Origin: Brugia malayi
Taxonomy: Eukaryota > Nematoda > Chromadorea > Rhabditida > Onchocercidae
DNA: 64,000 nucleotides
Assembly: GCF_000002995.4 (NCBI RefSeq)
Contig: NW_025062475.1
Location: forward strand, 10,668,187-10,732,186
Reading direction: 5' to 3'
Shown one piece after another: positions 49,644 through 60,852 of this stretch (its first letter is position 1; every line of letters starts with the position of its first letter). The translations under genes and the position numbers were made by a program. The notes below the pieces were generated by a model that saw nothing but the letters and a program-made list of their open reading frames with translations, ran no database searches and was not told where the DNA came from.

Positions 49644-51580
49644 TATTATTTAAACTATCAAATTTCATTCTAATGCAATTAACTCAAAAATAAAAACACA
49701 TTTTCTCGTATTCTGAATAATAAGCAAGTCAATGAATATGTTTAATAACGAGACAATTATATTAGTTGTTATTGCTGGTGCAAATAATGCTGCTACTGCT
49801 TATTAGTTATTTTAATTAATTATTAATTTTATTTCTATGTTTATCAATTAATTGCGGGTGGAATATGTTTTAAATTGAAACATAAAGATAGCATATATTT
49901 ATTACACTTTGAATAAACATATAAGTTTTGATCAAATATATCAGATATTAATACGAAAGAAATCATTAAAAAGAAATCTTTCGTTTCCTGGCTTCTCCTT
50001 TAAATAAATCATCCATAAAATCTGACATCTTCAATCACATATTGATATTATCATAACAAATGGAAAGGTATTCAGTGATTTGATAAATACAGATAAGAAA
50101 TTATGCAGTCATTTTCATAAATTCTCATCGGTATTTCTCAAAGACTTCAGGGATTAATTACTTTAATAATTATAAAATTCTAATGCGGCTACTCTTACAC
50201 TGAATAAACAAAAAAAGATGGATCAAAAAAAACCAATTCAATTTCTCTTGAGAAATGTAAATGTTTTACTAAAAGTATTCTTGGATTATAAGCTTAGGTT
50301 ATAAGTTATTAGAGGATGAAAAGGAAATTCCGAAAAGTAATAAAAGAAATTATTAGAAAGTATTCAGCAATGGAAAAAAAGAGTTACAAAGAAAAAAAGA
50401 CAAGTTTGCAAAAATTCCTTTTTTTCAAATATTTACGAAATATAAGTGAATGCACTGAAAACAAGACTATTAATCTCTGAAGAACAGGGACTGACTATTT
50501 TTCAAGCAAAATTGTTTTTCAGTATCAAAATGTAGGAATTAAGTGTTTAACCAAAGTTATTAGATAAACAAGAAATCGTCACTACACAAATAATTCAAAT
50601 GAAAAACAAAAAAACAAAATCAGATAATCTGTTGATCCAACTAAAAATCTTTTATTTTTACGACATGTTTTCTCTATTCAAATTGTTTGTTTCAAAAACA
50701 TCTTATTACTATATCAATAAGCGACAGCTAATTGAGAAGTTTAAATAAATGACCAAATATTTTGGATGTCCACTGAACTAAATAATTCACATGCAAGAAT
50801 TCAATTTCTTGATTCTCTAGATAAGTTCAAAAATTTGTTTTTTAAATTTGAATTTTGAGTAAATGTTGAACAAATATTAGATAACATATGATTTCAAGAT
50901 ACATTATCATTATTTATAAAAGCAATTTATAAAAAATTTTCGTAGCAATTAAACGAAACATTAAGAATGAATCATTCATACATTGTCATACATTGTTTAC
51001 TTTTTTTGCCTAATCCTAAATTGTGGATTTATTCCATTACCATAAATTCAAATAAACCAACACTTGCACTAATGACTTCTACTGTTGATTGAAGCATTTG
51101 GGATTTCAATCAATCGCTCTCTTAACAATCATTTAAATTTTATAAAAATTCCTTGTATTAACATGTATTAAATTTGTTTTGCTAAAATATTATCAAAATT
51201 AAATCTATCGTACATATTAGAATATTTTTGTAGCATTAACACAAAGCTATTTTAGCACTTATTAAAATATAGCACATCTAGAAAGATGGAATTATTTATC
51301 ATATGCATTACTTACGGATGATGCGGAATTGTTGTTTACAAAGTGAGTAATGACGGATCGTTTTTGCAAATATAAGCAAATGAAGTATGAAGCGGGAAGA
51401 GCGCTGGAGAAGCGAGAAAGGGGAGAGGAAGAAGGATGATTAGAAAAATCTTCTTAACAAATATATTATGCATATATTGCGATGATCAGTTTGTTCAAAA
51501 AAGAGTGGAAGAAGAAGGAAAAGGATTATTCGTTTATTTTAGAAAATTTTCAAATTCTCCTCAAATGCTTGAATAATAAG
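49644..51580. other. Intergenic
   Basis: AT-rich, no gene seen. A purine-rich patch (GAAGCGGGAAGAGCGCTGG region, about 51388-51435) lies roughly 150 bp upstream of the next gene and could be promoter-proximal. Confidence 0.4.
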
Positions 51581-53786
51581 ATGCCATTCTTGTTGAATTC
51601 ATTGTTTACAATTATATTTGTCTCACTTACTGCAGGTACATTTTAATTTTCTTTTAAATAATTGTAACGATCAGCGATAATAGTAATAATAAATAGTAGT
51701 AAATAATATTTCCTCATTAAAGTTTATGAGATTTTAAGCATTTCTACAATCGTTCCTTAAATTTTTTTCAGTTATTTAATGAACGAAAATTTCAAATGTC
51801 CGAAATTTCATTGGTTTTGATAGGTTAAATAACTTTGCTGTCATTCTTTCTTTTTCTTAATTATAAACAATCTTTTTCAGATTGCAAAGAATTACTTTGT
51901 TATTCGTGTAATTCACAGTTTGGTTCATGTGATGGAAATGGCTGCAGCACCACTTCTAATAGTTTTTGCGTTTATCGTTTGTTTTCTTTTTCTTTTCAAT
52001 CATTAAAGTAAAATTAATTTTACAGTAGATTGTGAAATTTTGAAGGCAATTCTCAAACATCTGCAGAAAAAAGATTTGCTAGAAGAAAAGAAAGGAATAA
52101 TTGCAGGTTGAATTTTAATTTTAGTCGAAGTGAAACTTCAATTGTGATTATATTTTAAGAGCAAATAATCAGTGCTAATGGTAATATCGTAAGGACAATA
52201 CGATCTTGTTTGGATATGAATGTTGTCACAGTTGGTCAAATTCATACAGGACAAATTGGGCAGTGTATTGAAACGTAACAACTTTACTATAAATTCACAG
52301 TTTAGAAGATAAAGACAATACTTCATCGTTTGTTTATGTTGAGCAGATGAGAGAAGCAAAACGAACTGAATTTGAATAAAAATGGAAAAATCTTTAAATC
52401 ACTTGTTTCTTTGATAATTGATGATACCAAACGATTAATCAACCATTTCTTGAAATTGTAAAAAGAAATTAAGACTGATGGTATTCTTTATTTTTTTTTT
52501 CTTTTTTTTTAAAAAAAAACCAATCAGAAAATTTTTTAGGTATATTGAGCAAGCAATAAGAGCAAATTTATGTTTCATTTTGAAATGTTTCAGAATTGAT
52601 CCAAACACTAATATGAAGTATAGAACTTATTTATGCAACAGCCGTAATTACTGCAACGTGGATTGCGATTCACAACGGTCCACGTTTACAGTCAATCCAG
52701 TTACACGTTAGAATTTCCTTCTTTAAATAATGTCATCGTTTGTTTAATCATTAACTGAAGATAACGTGAAGCGCTGAAAGTTTTCAGATTGAGTACACTT
52801 TGTTTGTTATGAGTAAATTTATTTGAGTAAAAAAAATAAACAAAAATTGATGCAAATAAAATATGAAGAATTAAATGATATTTAATCATTACAAGTTGGA
52901 AATTTCAGCAACCCGTAGAGATGTGTTAGAATGCTTCAAATGTAATAATTTTGGAACGGATTGCTATAGTAATACCTGTATGACTAATCATGGCGGATAC
53001 TGCTTTTTCCGCAAGTTTTTTAAATGAAATTTTGATTCCATTGCTAATTCTCCAGTAATTTTGACTATAATTTGATAACAATTCCATTATTTACATGCTA
53101 ATTGTTTACTTTGAAAATGTGTATAATTAGATGAGAATAAACTGAAGCAATAAAATTTAAGAAATAACAAATGAAAATTAAAAATGAATTGGAAAGTGAT
53201 TTATGTATTGCTACAATATTGAAATCAAATTACAGAAATGTTGAATGTTTCAATGAATAGTGTACGTACTCTGCATTACAATAAGCAATGCATTGATATT
53301 CCTCTTGCTAAAACACCGGATGGTAACAGTGTCACTGAAATTAACAAGTGTGTCATCAGGTATGCTTTTTAAAATTTAATAGTTCGAAAAAAAAATTAAC
53401 AAAGTAGTTATTATAATAGAATCAATGATTTGATAAAAAAAAAAAAAAAACTATGAAAAAATATTTGAGAATGTTTGAACAATTTGTTCAAATGATAAAT
53501 ACTGAAAGATAATGAATGTAACAATAAATGAATGAGTTTAAATTTATAACTTTACCTGATAATGTCATTAATTTCTAGCACCGATATGCTTGGAAATCAT
53601 TTCTATACATTAATCTGTAATGAAGCCAATCTATGCAACGCTAATTGCAATTGGATTCCAGCTGTTTCACCAGCACCTGTTGTACCTGTAGTATCGAGTT
53701 CGTCTTCAGCATATTCTAATGAAACAATTTTTTTCTATTACTTTTTGGTAATTTTTATAAATTTCACAAATAATTATCTAAGATGA
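51581..53786 (+). CDS. Secreted/GPI-anchored protein with two ET- or Ly6-like cysteine modules
   Basis: Seven exons: 51581-51635, 51881-51976, 52046-52106 (or from 52067), 52594-52706, 52909-53010, 53236-53359, 53579-53786; about 252 residues, phases consistent. Residues 1-18 are a signal peptide (MPFLLNSLFTIIFVSLTA). Two homologous modules follow, each spread over three exons with the same intron phases. Module 1 has CYSCNSQFGSC, then YRTYLCNSRNYCNVDC; module 2 has CFKCNNFGTDC, then FYTLICNEANLCNANC. The Cys pattern resembles the nematode ET module, related in look to Ly6 three-finger domains. A Ser/Pro-rich linker (VSPAPVVPVVSSSSS) leads to a hydrophobic tail (IFFYYFLVIFINF), suggesting a GPI anchor or a membrane end. 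Intron 5 begins with GC (GCAAGT at 53011), fixed by the matching module 1 phase. Exon 3's acceptor is uncertain. Role unknown; probably cell-surface. Confidence 0.7.
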
Positions 53787-54672
53787 TAATAATTGCAACC
53801 GATTGTTTAAATTGCAAATCATTTCGTTGAGTGCAAACTGATAAACACAGTTGATATTGAATAAAATATAACTTAATAAACCAAAACTCATTAAGATAAA
53901 TAAAAATCATTTATTTCAATGCAAGCTGTGAAAACTGGATCTGAATGCTAAATTTCATTAATTTAACTCCAATTCAGCTAACATTAGCGCAATTAGTGTT
54001 ATTTTGACAAATTTTGTAAAATACCAAAAAGATTCGTAATAAAGTAGCAGTTAATTATAATTATTCATATTAATAAGAATGATACAACCATTTGAACAGA
54101 AAGTTTAAAAAAATTTTTTTTTCGCATTTATCTGTCACTAATATTAATTAAAGACAATTTATGATATTAAATTAAAGGAATTAAGTGTGAATTAAATTAA
54201 AAGTAGTATGGAACTTGCAAATGATTTTCAAAGTAAAGTATGTGAGAACTCCGAAATATCAAAGAATTACTTGAAAAAATTTTTTAAGAAAAGTAACAAC
54301 TGAAATCATAATAAGTATTTATAGCATTATTTTACTTCGTATTATTTTACTATTTGTAGTAAATATGTCCTGATTTGAAATTATGAGGATTGCGAGATTT
54401 GTACTTCAAACTTTATAGTTAAATACTCAATTATCTATAAATAGCACTATCTTTGTTTTATCAACCCGATAACTGCTATTTGCAGTATGCTGCTGAAAAT
54501 TTAATCCTATTTGCAATTCTACTTTTCTTTTTCTTATCAGTTAATCAAATGACTGGTGAGTATGCAGAAGTTTTTATCATTTATCATTCATCGTATAAAG
54601 TGACAAGTACAGAAAAAGAACAGCGTTGACAACAAACACATCAGTCCCATGGCTCAATGAATCCTTCATGCT
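53787..54672. other. Intergenic
   Basis: AT-rich, no gene. Near its right end the sequence CATGGCTCAATGAAT occurs at about 54648-54662 and again at 54681-54695, the second copy overlapping the 3' end of the minus-strand histidine-rich gene. Confidence 0.4.
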
Positions 54673-54861
54673 TCATCCTTCATGGCTCAATGAATGATGA
54701 CCATCGTGTTGATGATGGGAGTACTGGTGGTGTCCATGATGGTGATGGTGATGATACTGATGCCATGGTTCATCCCAGTCATCGTCCCACCAGTCAGATG
54801 TTGTCACCGATACTGTCAACAGAGCTAGCAATAATATTGTGGCAAATCTTAGTGATACCAT
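54673..54861 (-). CDS. Histidine/tryptophan-rich small secreted peptide, copy 2
   Basis: 62 residues on the minus strand. The signal peptide and start of the mature peptide are identical to copy 1 (through WWDDDWDEPWHQY and six His). The tail then differs: GHHQYSHHQHDGHHSLSHEG, with 15 His overall and no Cys. The reverse strand of this locus is also open but reads Asp/Gly repeats from the His codons and is discarded. It is arranged head to head with copy 3, 509 bp apart start to start. A TATATAA box lies on the minus strand at 55046-55040. Confidence 0.75.
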   Translation of the reverse strand: MVSLRFATILLLALLTVSVTTSDWWDDDWDEPWHQYHHHHHHGHHQYSHHQHDGHHSLSHEG

Positions 54862-55370
54862 TTGCTCTTAAAAAGTTTTAAAGATTTAGAAGTTTTAGAA
54901 ATGTTTGCAACATTAATGGACGTTGCCGATAAGAAACATAAAAATTGAAGGAATATTCAAAGATACCACCTTGCTTCAATTCAATGAGAAAGAAAAGAAT
55001 TAGTGAGGATATCATGGTATAAATCAACTGCGAGCTGTCTTATATATCTGAAATGAGGTCACAAGCTAATAATGATACCTGCAGAACAGGAAATGGAAAA
55101 ATTAAGATCTGAACTATAAACAAATTCCCTTCCCATTAACCTAATTCTAAGCCTGTTTCAGTATTTGATATATAAGCATCTCTTTTCTGAACTTCCTTAT
55201 AGCAACCTGAACAGAAGACCTCTTCTAACAAGTACTCAGTAAGTTTCTCAATTACTCTTCTTTCCTTACTAAAATTTAATTATCTGAATTAGTATTTACC
55301 TAAACCATCTTTTCAATCATTTGTTTGACACAATTTGATGACTGAAATACTAATTATCTGTACTGAAGTG
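54862..55370. promoter_or_regulatory. Shared divergent promoter region of histidine-rich copies 2 and 3
   Basis: The 509 bp between two start codons hold opposed TATA boxes: TATATAA on the minus strand at 55046-55040 and on the plus strand at 55169-55175. The two core promoters are only ~120 bp apart. On the plus side a GTAAGT donor at 55239 and an acceptor-like CTGAAG ending at 55368 suggest a 5' UTR intron. Functional co-regulation is inferred. Confidence 0.5.
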
Positions 55371-55588
55371 ATGGTAGCACTACGACTTGCTGCGGTATTA
55401 CTGTTAGCTCTGTTGACAGTATCGGTGACAGCATCTGGCTGGTGGGATTTTGACTGGCATAACCCATGGCACCAATATCATCACCATCATCATCATGGAC
55501 ACTTCCCGTGGCATCAGCATTTCCATCATCATTCACATCACAGTGGTCATCACTCATTAGGTCATGAAGAATGGAAATGGGATTGAAA
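55050..55588 (+). repeat. Inverted duplication, left arm
   Basis: About 540 bp covering the promoter, 5' UTR and entire coding region of histidine-rich copy 3. It recurs in inverted orientation at 60853-61397 with few differences. Similarity stops just after the stop codon on one side and at AAATGAGGTCACAAGC on the other. Confidence 0.9.
55371..55586 (+). CDS. Histidine/tryptophan-rich small secreted peptide, copy 3
   Basis: 71 residues: signal peptide MVALRLAAVLLLALLTVSVT with probable cleavage after Ala21, then a ~50-residue mature peptide beginning SGWWDFDWHNPWHQY. Six consecutive His follow, then PWHQHFHHHSHHSGHHSLGH and the end EEWKWD. It has 19 His and 7 Trp, and no Cys. An in-frame ATG at 55338 would add 11 residues (TEILIICTEV), but the start at 55371 matches the paralogues, gives a clean signal peptide and sits just after a possible acceptor. 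It is essentially identical to copy 4 (one Gly/Ala change). Metal binding is inferred from composition only. Confidence 0.8.
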   Translation: MVALRLAAVLLLALLTVSVTASGWWDFDWHNPWHQYHHHHHHGHFPWHQHFHHHSHHSGHHSLGHEEWKWD

Positions 55589-56090
55589 TTTTTCCACAGA
55601 TTCATATTAAATATCGTTTCGTTGGTATCTTTTGGACTTTGTGATTTCTGATAAACAAATCTAAATGAATGATCTTCTTGTTATTGTCGTTGCAATTCTT
55701 AGTACATTCATTGAACTTAACGCCAACAAAATGTAAAAAATTTTTGAAATAAAAGGCAAATTAAGCACCAAAACAAGTGTACAAAGAAGCAAAAAGATTT
55801 CTGATTTTATTTAATAAAAATGCGATAAAAATTAAAATTTTGGTAGAATCAATTGATTGTTTCGACAAAGCTTTCCGTATGTGAATGGTGTGCAGTTCCA
55901 TAGTAATAAATGGTGCACAGTACTTATCAAATTAACAAATTTAGACAAAAAAAATTTTCATTTGAATTACTTTTCAGTTCAGAAATAATTATCTCTTACA
56001 AAATCAATCATTCAGTGCATTAACTAATTATTTTGAAATTTTCACTAATGCCTATCAAGAGTTTTGGAAAATTTGAAAATTTAATTATTT
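55589..56090. other. Spacer between histidine-rich copy 3 and LTR D
   Basis: AT-rich DNA with no gene; it would hold the 3' UTR of copy 3 (an ATAAAA-type signal near 55749). Confidence 0.4.
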
Positions 56091-56641
56091 TGGGAGAGGC
56101 TGCTGGTCTCGGGAAGATTTGATGGATGTAGATGTAAATATGTGGGGCTACAGAAGAATATAATAATTATAATAATTGCTTTGAATTGCAGAAGCAATAG
56201 TACAATAGCTTTATTGAGAACTGAAGTTGAACCCTCCTGATTCTTGGTAAAAACACGCAATATCCTCTTGAACAAGGATGACCTCCTTATGTAGCAAGCA
56301 ATATACGTAAACAAAGTATGTGATTTATAATATTAGGTTGACCTTCTGAAAGAGTAATCGGTCTAACAAAAAGCTGCTAATCTGATTTGAAGGAAGTCAG
56401 TTAAGCCAAAGTGGTTAATGGTGTAAATTCAAACATAATTTACAATTAATGACGAAATAATAGCTATGAGATCAACTAAATAAGAAGCTAATACCGTGTA
56501 AACAATCTATTTGGAAGATGAAAACAAAATAAATGGTCTACATGAAATAAGACAACTTTTAGTTTTATGGATATAATACAATTTTATTTGATATACTTTG
56601 TTATTTGGAGGTTTGCAATACTTATTTCGAGTTTCACGACA
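56091..56641 (-). repeat. BEL/Pao LTR D (3' LTR of a minus-strand element)
   Basis: About 550 bp; on the minus strand it starts TGTCGTGAAACTCG and ends GCCTCTCCCA. It contains TGTTTACACGGTATTAGC. Its first half is near-identical to LTR A. It directly follows the polyprotein C-terminus at 56642-56893, so it is that element's 3' LTR. Confidence 0.8.
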
Positions 56642-56893
56642 CTCCTTATTGAATGAGCTGAATGCTTTCAGGAAGTTGGATACCTGTGTTTGAACACAGG
56701 TAAGCAACAGGTTCATGTTTATCGATCTCTGAATTGATTTGTCGAGCACTGTTCGTTGAGAGTCTGAATTTCCTTCATCGTCGATTTTCAATGGACACAG
56801 CATCTTTCCTGGTTCATTGAGAATTTTTTTTTGTGGTAATTTTATTACGACACTAATTATTTCTTCATCCCTTCCTCTTTTAATTTCCTTCAT
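56642..56893 (-). pseudogene. BEL/Pao polyprotein C-terminal end
   Basis: Minus-strand frame containing KRGRDEEIISVVIKLPQKK and GKMLCPLKIDDEG, recognisable as the segment that follows integrase in BEL/Pao polyproteins (typically RGRDG...KLL.RPIN.LYPLE). The rest of the integrase is found at 59485-60450 on the same strand, so the coding region is split by a 2.6-kb insert. The frame itself is not disrupted here until it enters the LTR. Confidence 0.8.
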
Positions 56894-56910
56894 TTCATAT
56901 TAATTTTTGT

Positions 56911-57240
56911 GAAAATCTTACAATTTGTAAGAGCTTTTGTATATTAAACTTGGAAATAAATTTTAGTATTATCAAATTTCATTTTAATTAAGTGTTAAAC
57001 TATTAAAAAATAGCAACTCATTAAAAAAATAGATTACTAGAACTTAGTTCATTATTTTATATGCATAGTGCGGGAACTGGTCACATACATTGTGGTCATT
57101 TGACAGCATAAATAAAAAGATAAACTTTAATAATTAGGTTTTGAACAATATTTCACTAGCGAAATTAATAAAAATTTTTAATTTGTCGTAGTTTTAATTC
57201 ATTTTTTACAATTGAAATTAATTCATATTTCAATCTGATC
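56911..57240 (-). repeat. ~330-bp direct repeat, copy 1
   Basis: Shares most bases with 59150-59480, including CTTACAATTTGTAAGAG / CCTACAATTTGTAAGAG, TTATTTTATATGCATAGTGC and TTGTGGTCATTT. It lies at the left edge of the insert that splits the BEL/Pao element. There are no LTR-like terminal motifs that I can identify. Strand is nominal. Confidence 0.8.
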
Positions 57241-57985
57241 TTCCATATATAAGCCTAGTAGTTAATTGCATATAATCGCCTAACTTTTAATTGTAAGGGA
57301 TTTGGAAATTTTATTTTCATACTATAAAAAAAATAATGTATATATGTTAGTTGACAATTATTGCATGAATAAAACATTATTTACTTAAAACAAAGGTGAA
57401 ATTACTCAATCATTACTCAGTAATTATTCAATCGGTGTTTCGTTTAATCATCATTACCTAATTTGGAAGCTTTTAACCGGGATAAGTTTATAATTCATTA
57501 CAGTTAAGCTTAATGATTGAAATAAATTCATTTTTATTTTAGCATACTATCTAATCTTGCTACCTCTATTAGCAGCGTGAAAATGCTAATAGAATGTCTA
57601 TTTGATGTCCATGTTGACCAGTCAATATCATTTGCGCCAGTTTCAATTTCATTTTTATCACCAACAAATGCAAAACTTTCTTTTAATTGTTGCCGTCAAA
57701 TCTACAACAATTAGTAATAACTTAAATAGGAATTCAATAATTTCTATAAAAAGATTCTAACTTCGCCGTAAAATAAAAGGTATAAGAAAAGAGATATAAC
57801 TGTCATTTAAATTCATCCACAAAAAACAAAAAAATTGAATTATGAGAATATATCGAATAGTTGAAAAAAGAGAATAATTATAGATTGTTTCATTTAATTT
57901 TCGACTTAAATTAAAATTGCTGTGTACGCACTGGTCGAATGAATAAAATACTGAAAGTAATTTCTCTAAAATTAAATGGAACAAT

Positions 57986-58854
57986 CTATAATTTTTGGGT
58001 CAAATGGTAAGCCAGGTAACCAAATAGAAACAATGTAAATATGCCAAATGAGCCAAATATTGAGCCTTGAAGAAAAAAAAGTTATATTGAAAAAAATTTG
58101 AAATTTCCTAATTAAATTGAAAATTAACTTGATTTTCATTTTCATTTTTTTCTTACTCTGTGACTAGTAATTCGATATTGGTACATTTTAGACAGTTGGT
58201 ATTTATTGGCCAGCAAAAAAAAAGAAAAAAATTGAGCAGAGCAATTTAACTATAAACGGTGTACTATACGTACCAATAACTCTCAAAAATTCCGTAAACT
58301 AAGTTAAAATAAAATTCCTTGAAATTTCCCACATTTATCATCATAATAAAACCGGATTAAAGTACTTTCTAAAACGATATAATCAGGCCAATCAATCCGG
58401 ATTTTCTTGCCGAAAAATGAGTCTCGACAAGAGAATACAGTTATGCACCAATAATACCAAAAACAGTATCAATACTTCTCAAAATACCTAACCATGACGC
58501 TGGTAAGCCTTGCGATTTTGCGCAGCCAAAGGCTATCTTAAAAAATGACAAAAAAATGCTATTTTTACTTCATAATTTTAATCATTCTATATTTATAAAT
58601 TATTTTATTATTTCATTTTATTTTATTCAATAATTTTAAAAACTTCCAAAGCATATCAACAAATTAAAGTAGAAATTGATTTTATTAATTGTATTTAGCA
58701 AAATTTCTCGAAAAAAAAAGGGTACGCTATCAAATCCAAGCACAGTCATATACAATTGTTGATAATAAATGTAAAATAATGTAAGCCATTTGACAACTGT
58801 ACGTTGTATGAAAACTTGGATATTTCTTGCAAGATTCAATTTTTCTTTGTTTAT
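57986..58854 (-). pseudogene. Ferroportin (SLC40A1-like) pseudogene fragment
   Basis: Three minus-strand pieces resemble the C-terminal half of the iron exporter ferroportin. 58854-58726 contains LYMTVLGFDS (human LYMTVLGFDC). 58536-58444 continues in phase as IAFGCAKSQGLPASWLGILR then SIDTVFGIIGA, matching the segment after GFDC. It is then cut by an in-frame TAA (58443-58441), after which the same frame goes on as LYSLVETHFSARKSGLIGLI before a second stop. 58065-57986 encodes a last helix (IFGSFGIFTLFLFGYLAYHL) like the family's final segment. The N-terminal half and the stretch between the last pieces are absent or unreadable. Nonsense codons inside conserved sequence indicate a dead copy; a functional paralogue may exist elsewhere. 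The first two pieces are firm, the last is weaker. Confidence 0.7.
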
Positions 58855-59149
58855 CTGAAAGGTTTCAAAATTTCGAATTAGTTCAAATAATAATTAACCT
58901 TTAAACAAATGTTATTTGTTTCATTTAGAAAAAATGCCGTTTAATTAATTAAGTGATTCTTTCTATTACTCAAATAGGATTATGAAAAAAAAAAAATAGA
59001 AAATTTTAAAAACTGGAGATTTAGAAATTAATTTACAATTGAATTAAAAGTAAAAATTGAATAAAAAAATTAATTAATAGAATTTTTAATTATTCATAGT
59101 TTTAATCCATTCTTAAAATTAATTTTATTTCCAAATTTAAATATTGATT

Positions 59150-59480
59150 GTTATGAAAATCCTACAATTTGTAAGAGTTTTTGTATAGTAAACTAGAAAA
59201 TAAATCCTAGTTTTATCAAATTTCATTTTAATTAAATGTTTACACTATTAAAAAATATCAACTCATTAAAAAAAAAATAGATAAATAGAACTTAGTTGAT
59301 TATTTTATATGCATAGTGCCGGAAATGGTCATATGCGTTGTGGTCATTTTGACAATTGAAATCATAGAACAAACTTTAATAATTAAGTTTTGAACAGTAT
59401 TTCAGTGGCGAAATGAAATTTTTAATTTGTCATAGTTTTAATTCATTTTGACAATTAAAATTTCTATTTCAAATTTAATA
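59150..59480 (-). repeat. ~330-bp direct repeat, copy 2
   Basis: Same orientation and sequence family as 56911-57240. Just before it, 59083-59149 resembles the tail of the same unit (TTCATAGTTTTAATCCATT compared with TCATAGTTTTAATTCATT), so the right edge holds a partial unit plus a full one in tandem. Confidence 0.8.
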
Positions 59481-59484
59481 TTGT

Positions 59485-60450
59485 TTTTTTGGCTAATCTG
59501 GCCAGTTTCCAAATGCCACGGGAAATTTCTAGTTCATTGACCAACACAATTTCATCCTCACGGAGATCTCTCGCTACTACATCTCTCGGAGATTCTTTCT
59601 CGAAGACTAATCAGATACCCATTTCTCTATGCGTCCCAAAATGTGTCTAAACCTTGAGAGTGTTTGACCAACATTTAATAATTTTCTCTTTAGTATTTGG
59701 TTTGTGCGAGAAAATTCTTCCAGTTCATTGTCGTTAATTGCGGGAAATGTTGGGTGAAACGAAATTAACTGGGCATATGATTAAACAATCTTCAAAATTA
59801 GCGAACGAGTATTTAATATGTTTTCTATTTTATTGTTATTAATTCCCTTTCTCATTACAATTTTCTGCCATGGCTTTTCTCACAGTCCTTTTGGTTATTC
59901 CAGTCTTTATTTCATAAACTTCTTTATCCCATGGAACTCTCAGTATGGTTTTTTCCCATATCATTCCATAATGATTTGGAAAACTAATTGAAATTGGTTG
60001 TCATTATCACTCAAGATTAATTTATGGTAACCTCTTCGGACAAACGAATCTTCTTAATAAGTGCAAAAAGATTTCGCTCGATAGATTTTCTACCAGTTCT
60101 AAATGTACTGCTCTTGTTTGAAACATGTGAAAAGCGCCATCCATCGATCTCAATTTTAATAGAAAAAGGACTCATATAATCTAATCCAACTTATTCAAAT
60201 ATTCGAGAACGTGTGATTCGAGTTTGTGGAAGATTCGGCATGGCCGGGAATTTAAATGGTATCTCTCGCAAAACCATACATTTGTTCAATATTTGCTTAA
60301 TTTCGGTTCTACCTTTGGGTATGTAGAATTCTGTTCTCAATTTCAACTGCGTATGTGCAGTTGCAGCATGGGTAATTCCCCGTGTTGTTGTTATATAACT
60401 AACTCAGATATTGGGTTGTATCGTGGAAAGTAAATCGAGTGTAAAATATC
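59485..60450 (-). pseudogene. BEL/Pao integrase remnant
   Basis: Minus-strand sequence reads in broken frames through integrase landmarks: FYIPKGRTEIKQILNKC, then PAMPNLPQTRITRSRIFE, VGLDYMSPFSIK, RRGYHKLILSDNDNQFQLV, GITKRTVRKAM and finally ISRGIWKLARLA near 59490. Stops and frame changes interrupt the order, so it is inactive. Its C-terminal continuation is at 56893-56642, beyond the insert. A 69-codon plus-strand frame at 60224-60433 is only the antisense of this remnant. Confidence 0.8.
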
Positions 60451-60852
60451 TTCATTCAAGAAAATTTTAATTCGAAAATTTTCAGCATAATCATAATTTT
60501 TTTCTTGCCTTCATCGAATAGATCTTTCGGATAACATTTACTGGGTAATCGAAGGGATGATATATCGTAATCGGTTATAGTTGCATTAACTTATGGAGAT
60601 GTCAATAATGAGTTAGATAATTAATGTTTATATACTATGGGTTTTTAACAATAGTTCTATGTTGTGGTTCAATAGTGACTAATAAAGGAAAAAGTGAGTG
60701 ATAACTTATCATTGACTGATTAAATGTATTTATTTTTGCGGCAGAGAAGTCACTTTTATATGAATAACTCATGAAATGCGCCAACATAATTTATTTCTTT
60801 TCAATAATTAAAAAACAAAGATAAAAAAATTAACGATTTAATAAATTTCAGT

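Noticed and set aside
60224..60433. Plus-strand 69-codon frame with Cys-rich stretch
   Set aside because: Antisense of the BEL/Pao integrase remnant.
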